Source: Roseburia faecis (GTDB lineage Bacteria; Bacillota; Clostridia; Lachnospirales; Lachnospiraceae). Taken from it: a stretch of 64,000 nucleotides of DNA. Shown in pieces: positions 30,053 through 39,886 of the stretch. The DNA lies in assembly GCF_001406815.1 (NCBI RefSeq), contig NZ_CVRR01000010.1:19707-83706 (forward strand), written 5' to 3'. The notes beneath the pieces are model-generated. The model was not told the origin of the DNA and did no database searches. It was given only the letters and a program-made list of their open reading frames with translations. The translations under genes were made by a program, and so were the position numbers. The stretch's first letter is position 1; each line of letters opens with the position of its first letter.

Positions 30053-32305
30053 TTACATATGATCGTGGCAGGTACGTGCGATAACGTCCATCTGCTGCTC
30101 TTTGGTCAGATCAATGAACTTCACAGCGTAACCGGATACACGGATGGTGAAGTTTGCGTACTCTTCTTTCTCCGGATGCTCCATAGCGTCGATAAGCTTC
30201 TCCTTGCCAAACACGTTAACATTGAGGTGATGCGCACCCTGGTCAAAATATCCGTCCATAACGTTTACAAGGTTCTCAATACGCTCGCCTTCTTCATTTC
30301 CAAGTGCACCAGGGTTGATGGTCTGGGTATTGGAAATTCCGTCAAGTGCCCACTCATACGGGATCTTTGTCAGAGAGTTCAGGGAAGCAAGAAGTCCGCT
30401 CTTCTCTGCGCCGTAGCTTGGGTTAGCTCCCGGTGAAAGTGGCTCGCCAGCCTTACGTCCGTCTGGCATTGCTCCTGTAGCTTTACCATATACAACGTTG
30501 GAAGTAATGGTAAGGATAGAAGTTGTAGGCTCAGAATCACGGTAAGTGTGATGCTTCTTTAACTTATCCATGAATGTCTGTAACAGCCATACTCCGATAT
30601 CATCGGCACGGTCATCATCGTTACCGTATCTTGGGAAGTCTCCCTCGATCTCGAAGTCTTTTGCAATTCCGTTCTCGTCACGGATAACTTTAACCTTTGC
30701 GTACTTAATTGCAGAAAGAGAATCGATTACGTGTGAAAATCCTGCAATACCGGTTGCGAACGTTCTCTTCAGATCAGTATCCATCAGAGAAAGTTCTGCT
30801 GCTTCATAGTAATATTTGTCATGCATATACTGGATCAGGTTTAAGGTATTTACATAAATATCTACTAACCAGTCCATCATCTTGTCGTACTTCTCCATAA
30901 CTTCATCGTAATCAAGGTACTCAGATGTGATCGGCTTGTAATCCGGTCCGACCTGCTGGCCTGTCTTCTCATCCACACCACCGTTGATTGCGTAGAGGAG
31001 ACACTTTGCAAGGTTTGCACGGGCACCGAAGAACTGCATCTCCTTACCTGTCTGTGTAGCAGATACACAGCAGCAGATGGCATAATCATCGCCCCATACC
31101 GGTTTCATAGCGTCATCGTTCTCGTACTGGATGGAACTTGTATCAATAGAGATACGTGCCGCATAATCCTTGAATGCTTCCGGAAGTCTGGAAGAATATA
31201 ATACGGTAAGGTTTGGCTCCGGAGCCGGTCCCATGTTCTCTAAGGTGTGCAGGAAACGGAAGTCGGACTTTGTAACCATGGAACGTCCGTCTACGCCTGT
31301 ACCCGCAACGTCAAGTGTTGCCCAGACCGGATCACCTGAGAACAGCTGGTTGTAAGAAGGAATACGTGCGAATTTTACCATGCGAAGCTTCATGGTAAAG
31401 TGGTCAACCAATTCCTGTACTTCCTGCTCTGTGATGATGCCTTTCTTTAAGTCTCTCTCGAAGTAGATATCAAGGAAGGTGGAAACACGACCAACGGACA
31501 TTGCTGCACCGTTCTGTGTCTTGATTGCTGCAAGGTATCCGAAGTATAACCACTGTACGGCTTCCTTTGCGTTTGTTGCAGGTCTGGAAATATCGTATCC
31601 GTAGATCTCTGCAAGCTTCTTCATATCCTCTAAACACTTGATCTGCTCGGCGATCTCTTCTCTTAAACGGATCACATTGTCTGTCATCTCACCACAGCCA
31701 CAGTTTGCCTTATCTTTCTTCTTCTCCTCGATGAGGTGGTCGATACCGTATAAAGCAACACGGCGGTAATCACCAACAATACGTCCGCGTCCGTATGTAT
31801 CCGGCAGACCTGTTAAGATCTTATTGTGACGTACTTTCATCATCTCCGGTGTGTAAGCATCGAATACGGCTGTGTTGTGTGTCTTGTGATACTTGGTAAA
31901 GATCTCCTTTAATTGGTCACTTACCTGATATCCATATGTCTCACATGCCTGAACAGCCATCTTGATTCCACCGTAAGGCATGAATGCACGCTTTAACGGC
32001 TTGTCTGTCTGTAAACCTACAATTGTCTCTAAATCCTTTAAAGATTCATCAATATATCCCGGACCATAAGCTGTAATACCGGTTACAACCTCGGTCTCCA
32101 TATCGAGGACTCCGCCCTTTGCGCGCTCTTGCTTCTGCAGTTTCTGCAGTGCTCCCCAAAGCTTATTGGTAGCCTCTGTAGGTTCTGCAAGGAAATCCTC
32201 GTTACCATCATATGGTGTGTAGTTATCCTGAATGAACTGGCGGACATTAATCTCTTCTTTCCAAAGACGTCCTTCGAATCCATCCCACTCTTTCATTTCT
32301 AACAT
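30053..32305 (-). CDS. pflB: formate C-acetyltransferase (pyruvate formate-lyase)
   Basis: 750 residues, full length. Converts pyruvate and CoA to acetyl-CoA and formate. The active-site cysteine pair is in [13 protein letters not shown] (Cys412-Cys413, with an additional Cys411), and the glycyl-radical motif RVSGYAVKF places the radical Gly at 725. It is the central fermentation enzyme of this lineage. The gene has a near-consensus promoter (32351-32380) and, further upstream, a ZTP riboswitch that can also feed transcription into it. The product is activated by PflA encoded next. Confidence 0.98.
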   Translation of the reverse strand: MLEMKEWDGFEGRLWKEEINVRQFIQDNYTPYDGNEDFLAEPTEATNKLWGALQKLQKQERAKGGVLDMETEVVTGITAYGPGYIDESLKDLETIVGLQTDKPLKRAFMPYGGIKMAVQACETYGYQVSDQLKEIFTKYHKTHNTAVFDAYTPEMMKVRHNKILTGLPDTYGRGRIVGDYRRVALYGIDHLIEEKKKDKANCGCGEMTDNVIRLREEIAEQIKCLEDMKKLAEIYGYDISRPATNAKEAVQWLYFGYLAAIKTQNGAAMSVGRVSTFLDIYFERDLKKGIITEQEVQELVDHFTMKLRMVKFARIPSYNQLFSGDPVWATLDVAGTGVDGRSMVTKSDFRFLHTLENMGPAPEPNLTVLYSSRLPEAFKDYAARISIDTSSIQYENDDAMKPVWGDDYAICCCVSATQTGKEMQFFGARANLAKCLLYAINGGVDEKTGQQVGPDYKPITSEYLDYDEVMEKYDKMMDWLVDIYVNTLNLIQYMHDKYYYEAAELSLMDTDLKRTFATGIAGFSHVIDSLSAIKYAKVKVIRDENGIAKDFEIEGDFPRYGNDDDRADDIGVWLLQTFMDKLKKHHTYRDSEPTTSILTITSNVVYGKATGAMPDGRKAGEPLSPGANPSYGAEKSGLLASLNSLTKIPYEWALDGISNTQTINPGALGNEEGERIENLVNVMDGYFDQGAHHLNVNVFGKEKLIDAMEHPEKEEYANFTIRVSGYAVKFIDLTKEQQMDVIARTCHDHM

Positions 32306-32350
32306 GGTGATCCTCCTTCTCTTATTGGTTAGTATTCTCTAATCATTGAT

Positions 32351-32380
32351 AGATTACACTAACGTTCATCATTTTGTCAA
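32351..32380 (-). promoter_or_regulatory. proximal sigma-A promoter of pflB
   Basis: Minus strand -35 TTGACA (32375-32380), -10 TAATCT (32351-32356) with an 18-bp spacer (or TGTAAT with 16). It lies downstream of the riboswitch terminator, so pflB has a riboswitch-independent source of transcription. Confidence 0.7.
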
Positions 32381-32442
32381 TACCCACGCATGTCTTTATT
32401 TTCATACAATATATTTACCAAAAACCGGAAAATATAAATGAA

Positions 32443-32553
32443 CGCAAAAAACCGCCTGGGTTTTTTATCTTTTGCCCAGACGGTACGGCTCATGCCTTTG
32501 TTATACTTCACGTGGTGCTCCACATTATCCGTCAGTCATATAACAAGGTCATT
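32443..32553 (-). ncRNA. ZTP riboswitch (pfl motif) with intrinsic terminator, upstream of pflB
   Basis: On the minus strand: P1 arms CCTTGTTATA (32539-32548) and TATAACAAAGG (32495-32505), enclosing TGACTGACGG and the P2 hairpin GTGGAGCACCAC, then a linker and the conserved ACCGTCTGGGCA of P3. These blocks match the pfl RNA motif, known to bind ZTP/ZMP. CCGTCTGGG (32475-32483) can also pair with CCCAGGCGG (32452-32460) followed by TTTTTT, making a terminator that overlaps P3. Ligand binding should therefore favour read-through into pflB when 10-formyl-THF is short and ZMP/ZTP rises. This links formate production to one-carbon demand. Confidence 0.85.
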
Positions 32554-32579
32554 ATAAGTCATATGATATTTTTTATCAA
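32551..32579 (-). promoter_or_regulatory. promoter of the ZTP riboswitch transcript
   Basis: Minus strand -35 TTGATA (32574-32579), -10 TATAAT (32551-32556), 17-bp spacer, with the predicted start at about 32544 inside the 5' arm of P1. Confidence 0.85.
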
Positions 32580-32609
32580 GTAGTACTTTTGTCCCATTTT
32601 ATGAAATAA

Positions 32610-33050
32610 CTACCATTCTTTCATACTGTTATAGTATCCGGTAATCGCACGGCTGTTTTTCCGCACCGCCTTTGCCTGTCTGTGAATTGTGGCAAACTTT
32701 TCACGCATCAGTTCTTTGTTGCGGGCTTCCTGCGCCTGAATCTTGACACTTTTGTCCGTTACCCGGCGAATGCACTGCTGCATGTCACGAATTTCCTTTG
32801 CATAATCTTCACGGTTCTGATCCAGTTCTTCTGCCACCTGTGCATAGAGCTTCTCAAAACCACTGTCCAGCTGGTTCAGCTGATCAATACACGCACTTTT
32901 TGCCTCCACGGTTTCATCAAACACATCAAACGGGCATTCCGGATCCGTCAGGGTATCTTTCTGCCGGTCATCCAGGCGGATAATTTCATCCAGAACCTGT
33001 TCCTTTTTTTTCAGGCTCTGCAGCATAATTGCAATATATGTATCTGGCAT
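32610..33050 (-). CDS. FliT/FlgN-type flagellar protein
   Basis: 146 residues, largely helical and charged, with the FlgN/FliT-like early segment YIAIMLQSLKKKEQVLDEI and a long coiled-coil C-terminus. FliT-type chaperones bind the filament cap FliD and sometimes control flagellar gene expression. The start at 33050 was chosen for its AGGAGA site; a longer frame would begin inside fliS. Placement after fliD-fliS is the standard fliDST order. Sequence similarity in this family is weak, so the call rests mainly on position and character. Confidence 0.7.
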   Translation of the reverse strand: MPDTYIAIMLQSLKKKEQVLDEIIRLDDRQKDTLTDPECPFDVFDETVEAKSACIDQLNQLDSGFEKLYAQVAEELDQNREDYAKEIRDMQQCIRRVTDKSVKIQAQEARNKELMREKFATIHRQAKAVRKNSRAITGYYNSMKEW

Positions 33051-33067
33051 ACTGTCTCCTGCCGGCA

Positions 33068-33475
33068 TTACGCTACCGGTTCCTTTGTCTTGATATTGTT
33101 TCCGTTTGCGGTCTTTGCCATAACTTCTTTCCATGTATCCCGCATGGTACGGAGATGACCAAGCACTTCCTCTAAGATATCCTTGTCCTTTTTCATGTTG
33201 GCCTCTAACAATCTCTGTAACAGATAGGTATAGACCGCATCAAAATCTTTGGCAACTGCATATTTGTGGTCGAGAGTTATCTGAAACTCCCGAATGATAT
33301 TCTCTGCCTTTCGGATATTGTTATGCGCCTTTTCAATATCGCCCTTTTCAATCGCTACAATCGCAATGTTTGTAAATTTAATAGCTCCCTCATAGAGTAA
33401 CAGCGTCAGTTCTGCCGGTGTTGCCGTCTGGATCTTACTGTTGTTATACGCTGCATATGGATTTTTCTGAATCAT
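33068..33475 (-). CDS. fliS: flagellar export chaperone FliS
   Basis: 135 residues, helical. N-terminal YAAYNNSKIQTATPAELTLLLYEGAI is the classic FliS signature (QTATPxELxLxLYxGAI). It binds the flagellin C-terminus in the cytoplasm to stop early polymerisation. Located between fliD and the FliT-like gene. Flagellin itself is not in this window. Confidence 0.96.
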   Translation of the reverse strand: MIQKNPYAAYNNSKIQTATPAELTLLLYEGAIKFTNIAIVAIEKGDIEKAHNNIRKAENIIREFQITLDHKYAVAKDFDAVYTYLLQRLLEANMKKDKDILEEVLGHLRTMRDTWKEVMAKTANGNNIKTKEPVA

Positions 33476-33539
33476 CCTGATTCCCCCTATTATTTCCTGT
33501 ATATTTTATTTTGCAAAAGATTGCCCTGCATGATACTGA

Positions 33540-35093
33540 TTAACTGCTGAACATACCTGAAAGAGAACTTGTCTGGCTGTTTAACTTGGAAAGCGCAGTC
33601 TCCATCTTGGAAAATTTCTTGTAATAATAATCTTCCTTGTCGGAAATCTTTGTCTCCCACTCTGCAATGGTCTTCGTATAGCTTGTATACTGGGAAGTCA
33701 TCTCCTTATCATTGTAAATGCTGTATCTGCTTCGCAGGGAATTACTCTGCATCTGCTTGTCGATTGCCGTATACAGATTGGTCGACAACTGCTTCATGAA
33801 ATCAATCACGGTATCCGGATCACTGCTTAATGCAGCCATCAGCTTATCTTTATTTCCTGATGTATTTTCATCATCCTCATCACCGTCAATATGATAAGCA
33901 TTCTGCTCATTCTCTGCCGCATTCATATAACCAAGTGTACTGATTCCAAAACTGGAAAGCGAAAAATTCTTTCCATTGATGGAAATTGCCTTGGTCATGG
34001 AAGTCGTCATGGCATTCATAATCGTGCTCAGATTGGAATCACGGCGAAGCAGGGAGTCCTTGATCTTTGTCTCCCACTTTTCTACTTCCGAATCAGACAT
34101 CTGCGACTTCTCATCATCTGTCAATGGCTCGTAATTCTTTGCAGAATCTGCGTTATACAGTTTCGTCATCTTGTTGATGATGTTGTTGTAACTGGTCAGG
34201 AAGTCTTTAATCTTGTCATAAATTCCCTGTGTATCGGTCGTTGTGGAAATAGAAACTGCCTTGCTGTCATCTAAGGCATCGACATCGACCTTTTCAAGAT
34301 CATCGACTTTGTCTGTCACTCCATTGACGGAAATGGATAATCCATTGATAGAAAAATTATTCGTTGTACTGGTATATTTTACGCCATTTAAAACAATAAC
34401 CGCATCGCTTCCGTCAATCTTCTTTGCCGTCTTGCCCAGACCCAGTGCGTTTAATAATGTTGTAGAATTTGTATCGCTGCTGTCCGCAGTAATATTAAAA
34501 TCCGTTGCATATCCTGAATCTGAAGAACTCAGATAAAAGCGTCTGTTTCCGGCATCAAAATTTGCATTCAGTCCCGCATCCTTCAGCTGGTTTACAACGT
34601 CACTGATTGTGCTGTCTTTTCCTACTTTGATCTGTTTTGTGGTTCCGGATGCAGAATTATTTGCCGGTCCCACATTAAAGGTAATTTCATCTGCTGTAAC
34701 ACCCAGATCCGAAAGCTTTGTAGACGTAGTAACTTTCTCGTTGGCTGCTGTCTTAATCTCAGCCCCCGTCAGATAACCGGACTGTGCAGTAGAAAGCACA
34801 TGCAGTTTCTGTGTTCCGACAGTCGCATTTCCGCTCGCACTGACGGTTGCCTTCGTGCTGTCGGACGATGTTGTCTTTTTGGTATTGTATCCGCTGTCAA
34901 ACCGCAGATTACCAACACTCTTATAAAAACTGTTTACTTCTTTATTCAGACTTTTCCAGATCTCCTGCTTCCAGCCAAGTTTTGTCTGCTCTTTTTCGTA
35001 TTTTTCCTTTTTGGTACTGTATGCAGAAACGAGTTCTTTTACGATAGAATCGGTATCCAGTCCGGACACCATACCTGTCATTCTGATTGGCAT
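33540..35093 (-). CDS. fliD: flagellar filament cap protein FliD
   Basis: 517 residues. The N-terminus MPIRMTGMVSGLDTDSIVKELV and the C-terminal helical region (YTKTIAEWETKISDKEDYYYKKFSKMETALSKLNSQTSSLSGMF, in outline) are diagnostic; the middle is the variable exposed part. FliD caps the growing filament and folds incoming flagellin. It is preceded by flaG within one transcription unit, probably driven by the sigma-28 promoter at 35607. Confidence 0.95.
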   Translation of the reverse strand: MPIRMTGMVSGLDTDSIVKELVSAYSTKKEKYEKEQTKLGWKQEIWKSLNKEVNSFYKSVGNLRFDSGYNTKKTTSSDSTKATVSASGNATVGTQKLHVLSTAQSGYLTGAEIKTAANEKVTTSTKLSDLGVTADEITFNVGPANNSASGTTKQIKVGKDSTISDVVNQLKDAGLNANFDAGNRRFYLSSSDSGYATDFNITADSSDTNSTTLLNALGLGKTAKKIDGSDAVIVLNGVKYTSTTNNFSINGLSISVNGVTDKVDDLEKVDVDALDDSKAVSISTTTDTQGIYDKIKDFLTSYNNIINKMTKLYNADSAKNYEPLTDDEKSQMSDSEVEKWETKIKDSLLRRDSNLSTIMNAMTTSMTKAISINGKNFSLSSFGISTLGYMNAAENEQNAYHIDGDEDDENTSGNKDKLMAALSSDPDTVIDFMKQLSTNLYTAIDKQMQSNSLRSRYSIYNDKEMTSQYTSYTKTIAEWETKISDKEDYYYKKFSKMETALSKLNSQTSSLSGMFSS

Positions 35094-35111
35094 AATTTTC
35101 CCTCCCCTTTT

Positions 35112-35525
35112 TTATCTTTTTTCATCCACCATAAGGCCTGCAAGTTCCCACACTTTTGCAATCATATCCAGTGTTTTCTCCGGTGGGATCTCTTTGAGTA
35201 CTTTTTTGGTATCTTTATCAATAATTTTTATGGTCACACGATTGGTTGCCTCATGAATGCCGAATATTGCTTCCGAGTTGACCGCCTTTTTATTCACTTC
35301 ATCCACGGCTTTTTTGATCTGCGCATTTGTATTCCGCTGATCTGCTCCCTGGGAAGTGTTTACGTTCTCCTCACCAGCCTGCTTTATATTCTCCGATACG
35401 ATGCCCTTTTCAGGTGCATCGGTCTCTGCAGCTTTTACCGCAGAATCTGTTTTGGGCTGGCTTTCTGCAGATGACACGCTTCCCTGATACGTCATTCCTG
35501 CACCTTTAATAGCCTCCATTGCCAT
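35112..35525 (-). CDS. flaG: FlaG family protein
   Basis: 137 residues: a disordered N-terminal half rich in Ala, Glu, Ser and Gln, then the FlaG domain (VNSEAIFGIHEATNRVTIKIIDKDTKKVLKEIPPEKTLDMIAKV in outline, residues ~82-125). FlaG proteins affect filament length or are filament-associated; the exact role is unclear. Directly follows a sigma-28 promoter and precedes fliD. Confidence 0.9.
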   Translation of the reverse strand: MAMEAIKGAGMTYQGSVSSAESQPKTDSAVKAAETDAPEKGIVSENIKQAGEENVNTSQGADQRNTNAQIKKAVDEVNKKAVNSEAIFGIHEATNRVTIKIIDKDTKKVLKEIPPEKTLDMIAKVWELAGLMVDEKR

Positions 35526-35606
35526 GATGATTACCTCCTGTCTCCATCATCCGCCGCCGGTTATGCCGGCTGCATAGCCAATCTATTACTGTCATTCTAT
35601 AAATAA

Positions 35607-35633
35607 TTATCGGAGCGTGTCAGTAAAAACTTA
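35607..35633 (-). promoter_or_regulatory. sigma-28 promoter of flaG-fliD-fliS-fliT
   Basis: Minus strand TAAG (35630-35633), exactly 15 bp, then TCCGATAA (35607-35614), close to the SigD/FliA consensus TAAA-N15-GCCGATAA. It overlaps an imperfect hairpin after csrA. Confidence 0.75.
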
Positions 35634-35657
35634 ACACCCTCCGATTGTTTTTCCGAT

Positions 35658-35876
35658 TTATCCAAGAATTCCTTTTAATGCTTCGATACCATCAAGGCTG
35701 ATTGCCTCCTGGTTTTCTTTCTGAATCTGAAGATACACTTCCTTACGGTATACCGGAACATCTTTCGGTGCCGTAATTCCAAGTTTGATCTGGTCTCCCC
35801 GGATTTCAAGTACGGTGATCTCGATATTGTTGTTGATTACAAGGGCCTCCCCCTTTTTTCTTGTCAATGCCAGCAT
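35658..35876 (-). CDS. csrA: carbon storage regulator CsrA
   Basis: 72 residues. MLALTRKKGEALVINNNIEITVLEI and the RNA-contact strand VPVYRKEVY are typical. CsrA dimers bind GGA motifs at ribosome sites; in Gram-positives the main target is the flagellin mRNA. It is antagonised by FliW, encoded immediately upstream (3-bp gap). Confidence 0.97.
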   Translation of the reverse strand: MLALTRKKGEALVINNNIEITVLEIRGDQIKLGITAPKDVPVYRKEVYLQIQKENQEAISLDGIEALKGILG

Positions 35877-35879
35877 ATC

Positions 35880-36344
35880 TTATTCACCCGCCTTTTCTTT
35901 CTTTGCCTTAAGCACATCATATACTTTGTATTTTACCGGATAATCATCCTCCACAATCATCTGTACCCCTTTGCGGTTGTCCATATTGATCACAACCGGT
36001 GCTTTCAGGTTTACGGAAAAATCTTCTATATTTTTCGGAACCGTTACCGTCACAAGAATATATGTGTTTTCCGGTGTCAGCTTTCCGAGTGGTGCAATCA
36101 TTTCCTCACTTACATTCGGGTTGTAATCTTCCTTGACGATATGCGGCATCATAACCGGAAATGCAATGTCTGGATCATCCATCGACTGCAGCCACATAAT
36201 GGAATTGTATTTTTTTTCTTTCTCTTCATCATAAATCAGTGCAAAATGATTGAGATCCGGAAAACCGATCATACCTTTCTCTAACGTGATGATTTTATCA
36301 TCTTCTATTTCAATTTGTCCAAAAATACGTGAATCAGCCTTCAT
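35880..36344 (-). CDS. fliW: flagellar assembly factor FliW
   Basis: 154 residues with FliW features GMIGFPDLNHFALIY and WLQSMDDPDIAFPV near the N-terminus. FliW binds either flagellin or CsrA; when flagellin is exported, FliW is freed to bind CsrA and relieve repression of hag. The fliW-csrA pair between flgL and flaG is the standard Bacillus/Clostridium layout. Confidence 0.96.
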   Translation of the reverse strand: MKADSRIFGQIEIEDDKIITLEKGMIGFPDLNHFALIYDEEKEKKYNSIMWLQSMDDPDIAFPVMMPHIVKEDYNPNVSEEMIAPLGKLTPENTYILVTVTVPKNIEDFSVNLKAPVVINMDNRKGVQMIVEDDYPVKYKVYDVLKAKKEKAGE

Positions 36345-36369
36345 GGTCTTTCTCCTTCGCTCCGCGTTT

Positions 36370-37941
36370 TTATAAATAGTTCAGTAATGTCTGGCTTCCA
36401 ACTTTCGATGCAGCCGTCAGACTGGACGTATATGCATTGTAAGCAGCATAGTAATCAATGATAATATCCGAAATGTCACGGTTATCATTGTTAGACTTCA
36501 ATTCTTCTACCGTCTCTTTCTGGTTTTCCACACGGGTCTTTGTCAGCTCCACGCGCTGCTGCAATCCACCCACATTGGTATGTGCCACATTTACTTTATT
36601 CAGGTATCCGTCAAAATTCGAGATAAACTGCTGGTAGGTTTTTGACAGATTATCGTCTGCATAGGTAGCTTCTTTATTGGCAGCATCCAGATAGGTCTGA
36701 AGTTTCTTCTGGCTCTCCTCATCCGAATACTTATCCATCGACATCATCTTTTCAATTCGTGAAACTTTGTCATGTGCCTGTGTGGAAGCAGAAACAAGCG
36801 TCATCATCTCTGTCATGTCCCGTCCAATGTCAGTGCTTAAAACATCGCTTGCCTGTGTATTTGCCGCGAGCATGATTCCACTGGAAATTTCGAAATTGAT
36901 CGGCTGATCTTCCTTGGTATACTGTACCGCCTCCTGCATATCCGGAGTCTTCATCTTACAGTCATAGTAATATTCCGGACGAACCTCTCCTGCATCAAAT
37001 CCAGTTTTGGTGTACGTGATGCTAAGATCCGCCTTTTCCCTCTTTAATGTATTGGACAAATCTTTTCCGAGAATCATTTCACCGGTATCTTTGATAAATA
37101 CCATGTCCGTGTCTTCGACTTTGGCTTCCCCGTTGTTCGCCTTAAGCCACTCCTCCTTGGATTCGTACATGGTAAACTTGCCGGTTTCTGCCCCATTTTC
37201 ATCTACAAATTTTCCCTGTGCAAGGTCTAATTCCACTTTCTTTCCTGCAGCTGTCGTATAACTCATACTGGAAATCGGATCAATTGCTCCCGTTCCATCC
37301 GAATTATCTTTTCCGTTAATCTTTCCATACGCCAGACGCAGCCGGTCGTAGGTATTTTCCCCGATGGAAATCGTTTCATCAAAACTGTTTGTGGCATCCG
37401 TCGGTACATCTACGCTTCCGTATGTGTAGCGTGCCTCGGAAATATCTTTATAGGATAATTTCTGATCAATCGTGTAGGATGTAGTTTCTTCATCCGTCTT
37501 AAATGTCAGCTGCTCGGTCGTGCGATATCCGGTAAATACCGTTCTGCCGGAAAAATCTGCATTTCCCTCTGCATAAATCTGATCACTTAAAGATTTCAGC
37601 TGATTCAGAATCGTTCTGCGGTCATCTTCTTTTAAGGTATCCGTTGCCCCTTTGACACATAATGAGCGGACATCCGTCAGGATTGTTTTCATATTTTCCA
37701 GCGCCGTATCCGTCACATTCAGCCAGGAATTGGCATCCGAAATGTTATTGTTCAGATACTGGTCAATATGGGACAGACTGGTCTGCATACGCAGGGAACG
37801 AATCGCAATGACCGGATCATCCGACGGTTTATTGATCTTCTTCTGCGTTGTCATCTGGGTATTATATTTATCCACAAGCACCTTATTTGCATTGATATTG
37901 CTCTTTGTGTTGCTTGTGATCATATTATTGGTAACTCTCAT
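36370..37941 (-). CDS. flgL: flagellar hook-filament junction protein FlgL
   Basis: 523 residues, longer than the ~300 of Bacillus FlgL owing to a central insertion (~170-340). The N-terminal helix MRVTNNMITSNTKSNINANKV and the C-terminal helix with YYAAYNAYTSSLTAASKVGSQTLLNYL form the conserved D0/D1 coil. FlgL (HAP3) is the second junction protein between hook and filament. Preceded by two flgK genes. Confidence 0.93.
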   Translation of the reverse strand: MRVTNNMITSNTKSNINANKVLVDKYNTQMTTQKKINKPSDDPVIAIRSLRMQTSLSHIDQYLNNNISDANSWLNVTDTALENMKTILTDVRSLCVKGATDTLKEDDRRTILNQLKSLSDQIYAEGNADFSGRTVFTGYRTTEQLTFKTDEETTSYTIDQKLSYKDISEARYTYGSVDVPTDATNSFDETISIGENTYDRLRLAYGKINGKDNSDGTGAIDPISSMSYTTAAGKKVELDLAQGKFVDENGAETGKFTMYESKEEWLKANNGEAKVEDTDMVFIKDTGEMILGKDLSNTLKREKADLSITYTKTGFDAGEVRPEYYYDCKMKTPDMQEAVQYTKEDQPINFEISSGIMLAANTQASDVLSTDIGRDMTEMMTLVSASTQAHDKVSRIEKMMSMDKYSDEESQKKLQTYLDAANKEATYADDNLSKTYQQFISNFDGYLNKVNVAHTNVGGLQQRVELTKTRVENQKETVEELKSNNDNRDISDIIIDYYAAYNAYTSSLTAASKVGSQTLLNYL

Positions 37942-37996
37942 AGGATCTCCCTCCTAAGTTTTATACTGTCAGCTCACACGGTTTCGTCCACAGGCA

Positions 37997-39868
37997 TCAT
38001 ACCACCCCGGTCTCATTGATCAGTTTGTCATACATCTCTGACATCACGGAAATCACCTTAGATGCCAGATTGTATGCATTCTGGAATTTGATCAGGTTCA
38101 TCGCTTCCTCGTCTTCATCCACACCGGATACCGAGGTACGCTGTGTCGCAATCGCGGTAGACAGGTTCGAATAATTATTGGAACTTGTTGTTGTCTTGTT
38201 CACGTCAACCGTCACATCTGAAATCAGTGTTTCGAGAAACGTCTCCGCAGAATCCCCGCGGAACATCCGCACATCCTTCTGCAGCTTCAACAGATCCTCA
38301 ACGGTATCGTATTTCGCCTCCCCCTGTGTAATCTGGGTTGACGTTGCAAAGTAGTTGGGATCCTTTAATGATTTGCTGTTTACTGCAAGGGTTGTCGCTG
38401 TAAACTGATAATAGCTGTCCCCGTCGGATGACAGTTCAATATCCGTCGTCCATCCGTCTTTCTTTGCCGCCTGTACTTTCGCATCCCACGCATCTGCACC
38501 AAACGTGTTTCCGGTTGGGGAAATTCCCACAAAAAAGGCTCCCATTTTATCGCCATCTAATGTAACACCCTGTTTTTCAATATCATTGAATGCCTGGGTA
38601 AAATTACGCAGGAACTCATTGATCTGATTCTGATAATATGGAATTCCCATTGCATCCATGGAAGAACCGGTTGTCAGATAATTGCTCTGCCCGTCTCCCT
38701 TGACACGGTCAACTTCTGCCTGATCTGCCATCTGGGATTCCGGGGCAAGCTTAAATGTTACACTGTTCACCCCGTTTTCACCGACTTTTGCAGTCCATCC
38801 ATCATAGTAATAAAACTTATTATTTACCATAATCCGGCCTTTATTCGCCAGTGAAAGTTCATTCACTTTTGTATCCGGAATCTTTATCGTAATAGAAGAC
38901 AGATCTGCATCCGAGACCGTTCCCTTCATATTTTCATTGTTATTTCCGTCACGGATCATAAACAATGCCTTGAGGCTTCCGTTGGCACTGGCACCTTTGG
39001 CATTAAATTCCATTCCGGTATCTTCCCAGGTAATGGCATACATGCCCTCGGCATCCATCTGATTGTTCAGATACTTTGAAGAGGTGCATTTTAATGTCCG
39101 GTAATCGTTTCCGTCTACAAGTGTCTGTCCGTTGATATATACGCGGTAATTGGTTCCTCCTAAGTTTTGTCCGTTGGAGTTTGTCACCTCGAATTCTTTC
39201 GTCTCTACATCTGCAATCCCTGAAAGCTCATCAATCAGATTCGCGCGTTGGTCGCGCAGCTCATTTGCATGCCCTCCGCGTACTTCAATATTATTAATCT
39301 GCTTGTTGAGCACCGAAATTTTCTCTGCAATGGAATTGATATTATCCACAGAAGCCTTGATCTCTTCGTTGGTATCCTCCTGAATCTCCGTCAGGCTCTT
39401 GGACAAAGCATTAAAATAAGTGCAAAGGCTCTGTGCCTGATGAATAAACTGATTGCGGACGGCTTTCACTTCCCCCTGTGTCTTTAAGGTATCCAGATCC
39501 TTAAACATCTGGGAAAAAATACTGGAAAATCCTTTCTGCGATTGCTCATCATCCCGGAAGATTGTCTGGACCTGATCCACATAATACAGTTTCTGTTCGA
39601 AAAATCCCCGGCTTGAATTACTCTGCCAGTATTTTTCATCATAATAGAGATTTCGCTCCTGCGTCACGGAAGTCACTTCCACACCGGTTCCGACACTGCC
39701 GTATCTGGTATATACACGGATCGGATCGGTTGCGGACAGATTTGCCGTCTGTCTGGTATATCCTTTGGTCTGCACATTTGCAACGTTGTTTGCCGCTGTA
39801 TTCACTGAGGTCTGAAATGCCGACAACGCACTTGCCCCGATATTCAATCCAAAAAATTGTGATGGCAT
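37997..39868 (-). CDS. flgK: flagellar hook-associated protein FlgK, copy 1
   Basis: 623 residues. Starts FFGLNIGASALSAFQTSVNTAANNVANVQTKGYTRQ, the FlgK N-terminal signature, and ends MNLIKFQNAYNLASKVISVMSEMYDKLINETGVV, the D0 C-terminal helix, so both ends of the coiled coil are intact. FlgK (HAP1) is the first junction protein on the hook. It lies 18 bp after a second, divergent FlgK gene, which is unusual. Confidence 0.92.
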   Translation of the reverse strand: MPSQFFGLNIGASALSAFQTSVNTAANNVANVQTKGYTRQTANLSATDPIRVYTRYGSVGTGVEVTSVTQERNLYYDEKYWQSNSSRGFFEQKLYYVDQVQTIFRDDEQSQKGFSSIFSQMFKDLDTLKTQGEVKAVRNQFIHQAQSLCTYFNALSKSLTEIQEDTNEEIKASVDNINSIAEKISVLNKQINNIEVRGGHANELRDQRANLIDELSGIADVETKEFEVTNSNGQNLGGTNYRVYINGQTLVDGNDYRTLKCTSSKYLNNQMDAEGMYAITWEDTGMEFNAKGASANGSLKALFMIRDGNNNENMKGTVSDADLSSITIKIPDTKVNELSLANKGRIMVNNKFYYYDGWTAKVGENGVNSVTFKLAPESQMADQAEVDRVKGDGQSNYLTTGSSMDAMGIPYYQNQINEFLRNFTQAFNDIEKQGVTLDGDKMGAFFVGISPTGNTFGADAWDAKVQAAKKDGWTTDIELSSDGDSYYQFTATTLAVNSKSLKDPNYFATSTQITQGEAKYDTVEDLLKLQKDVRMFRGDSAETFLETLISDVTVDVNKTTTSSNNYSNLSTAIATQRTSVSGVDEDEEAMNLIKFQNAYNLASKVISVMSEMYDKLINETGVV

Positions 39869-39886
39869 AACTACGCCTCCTTATCT

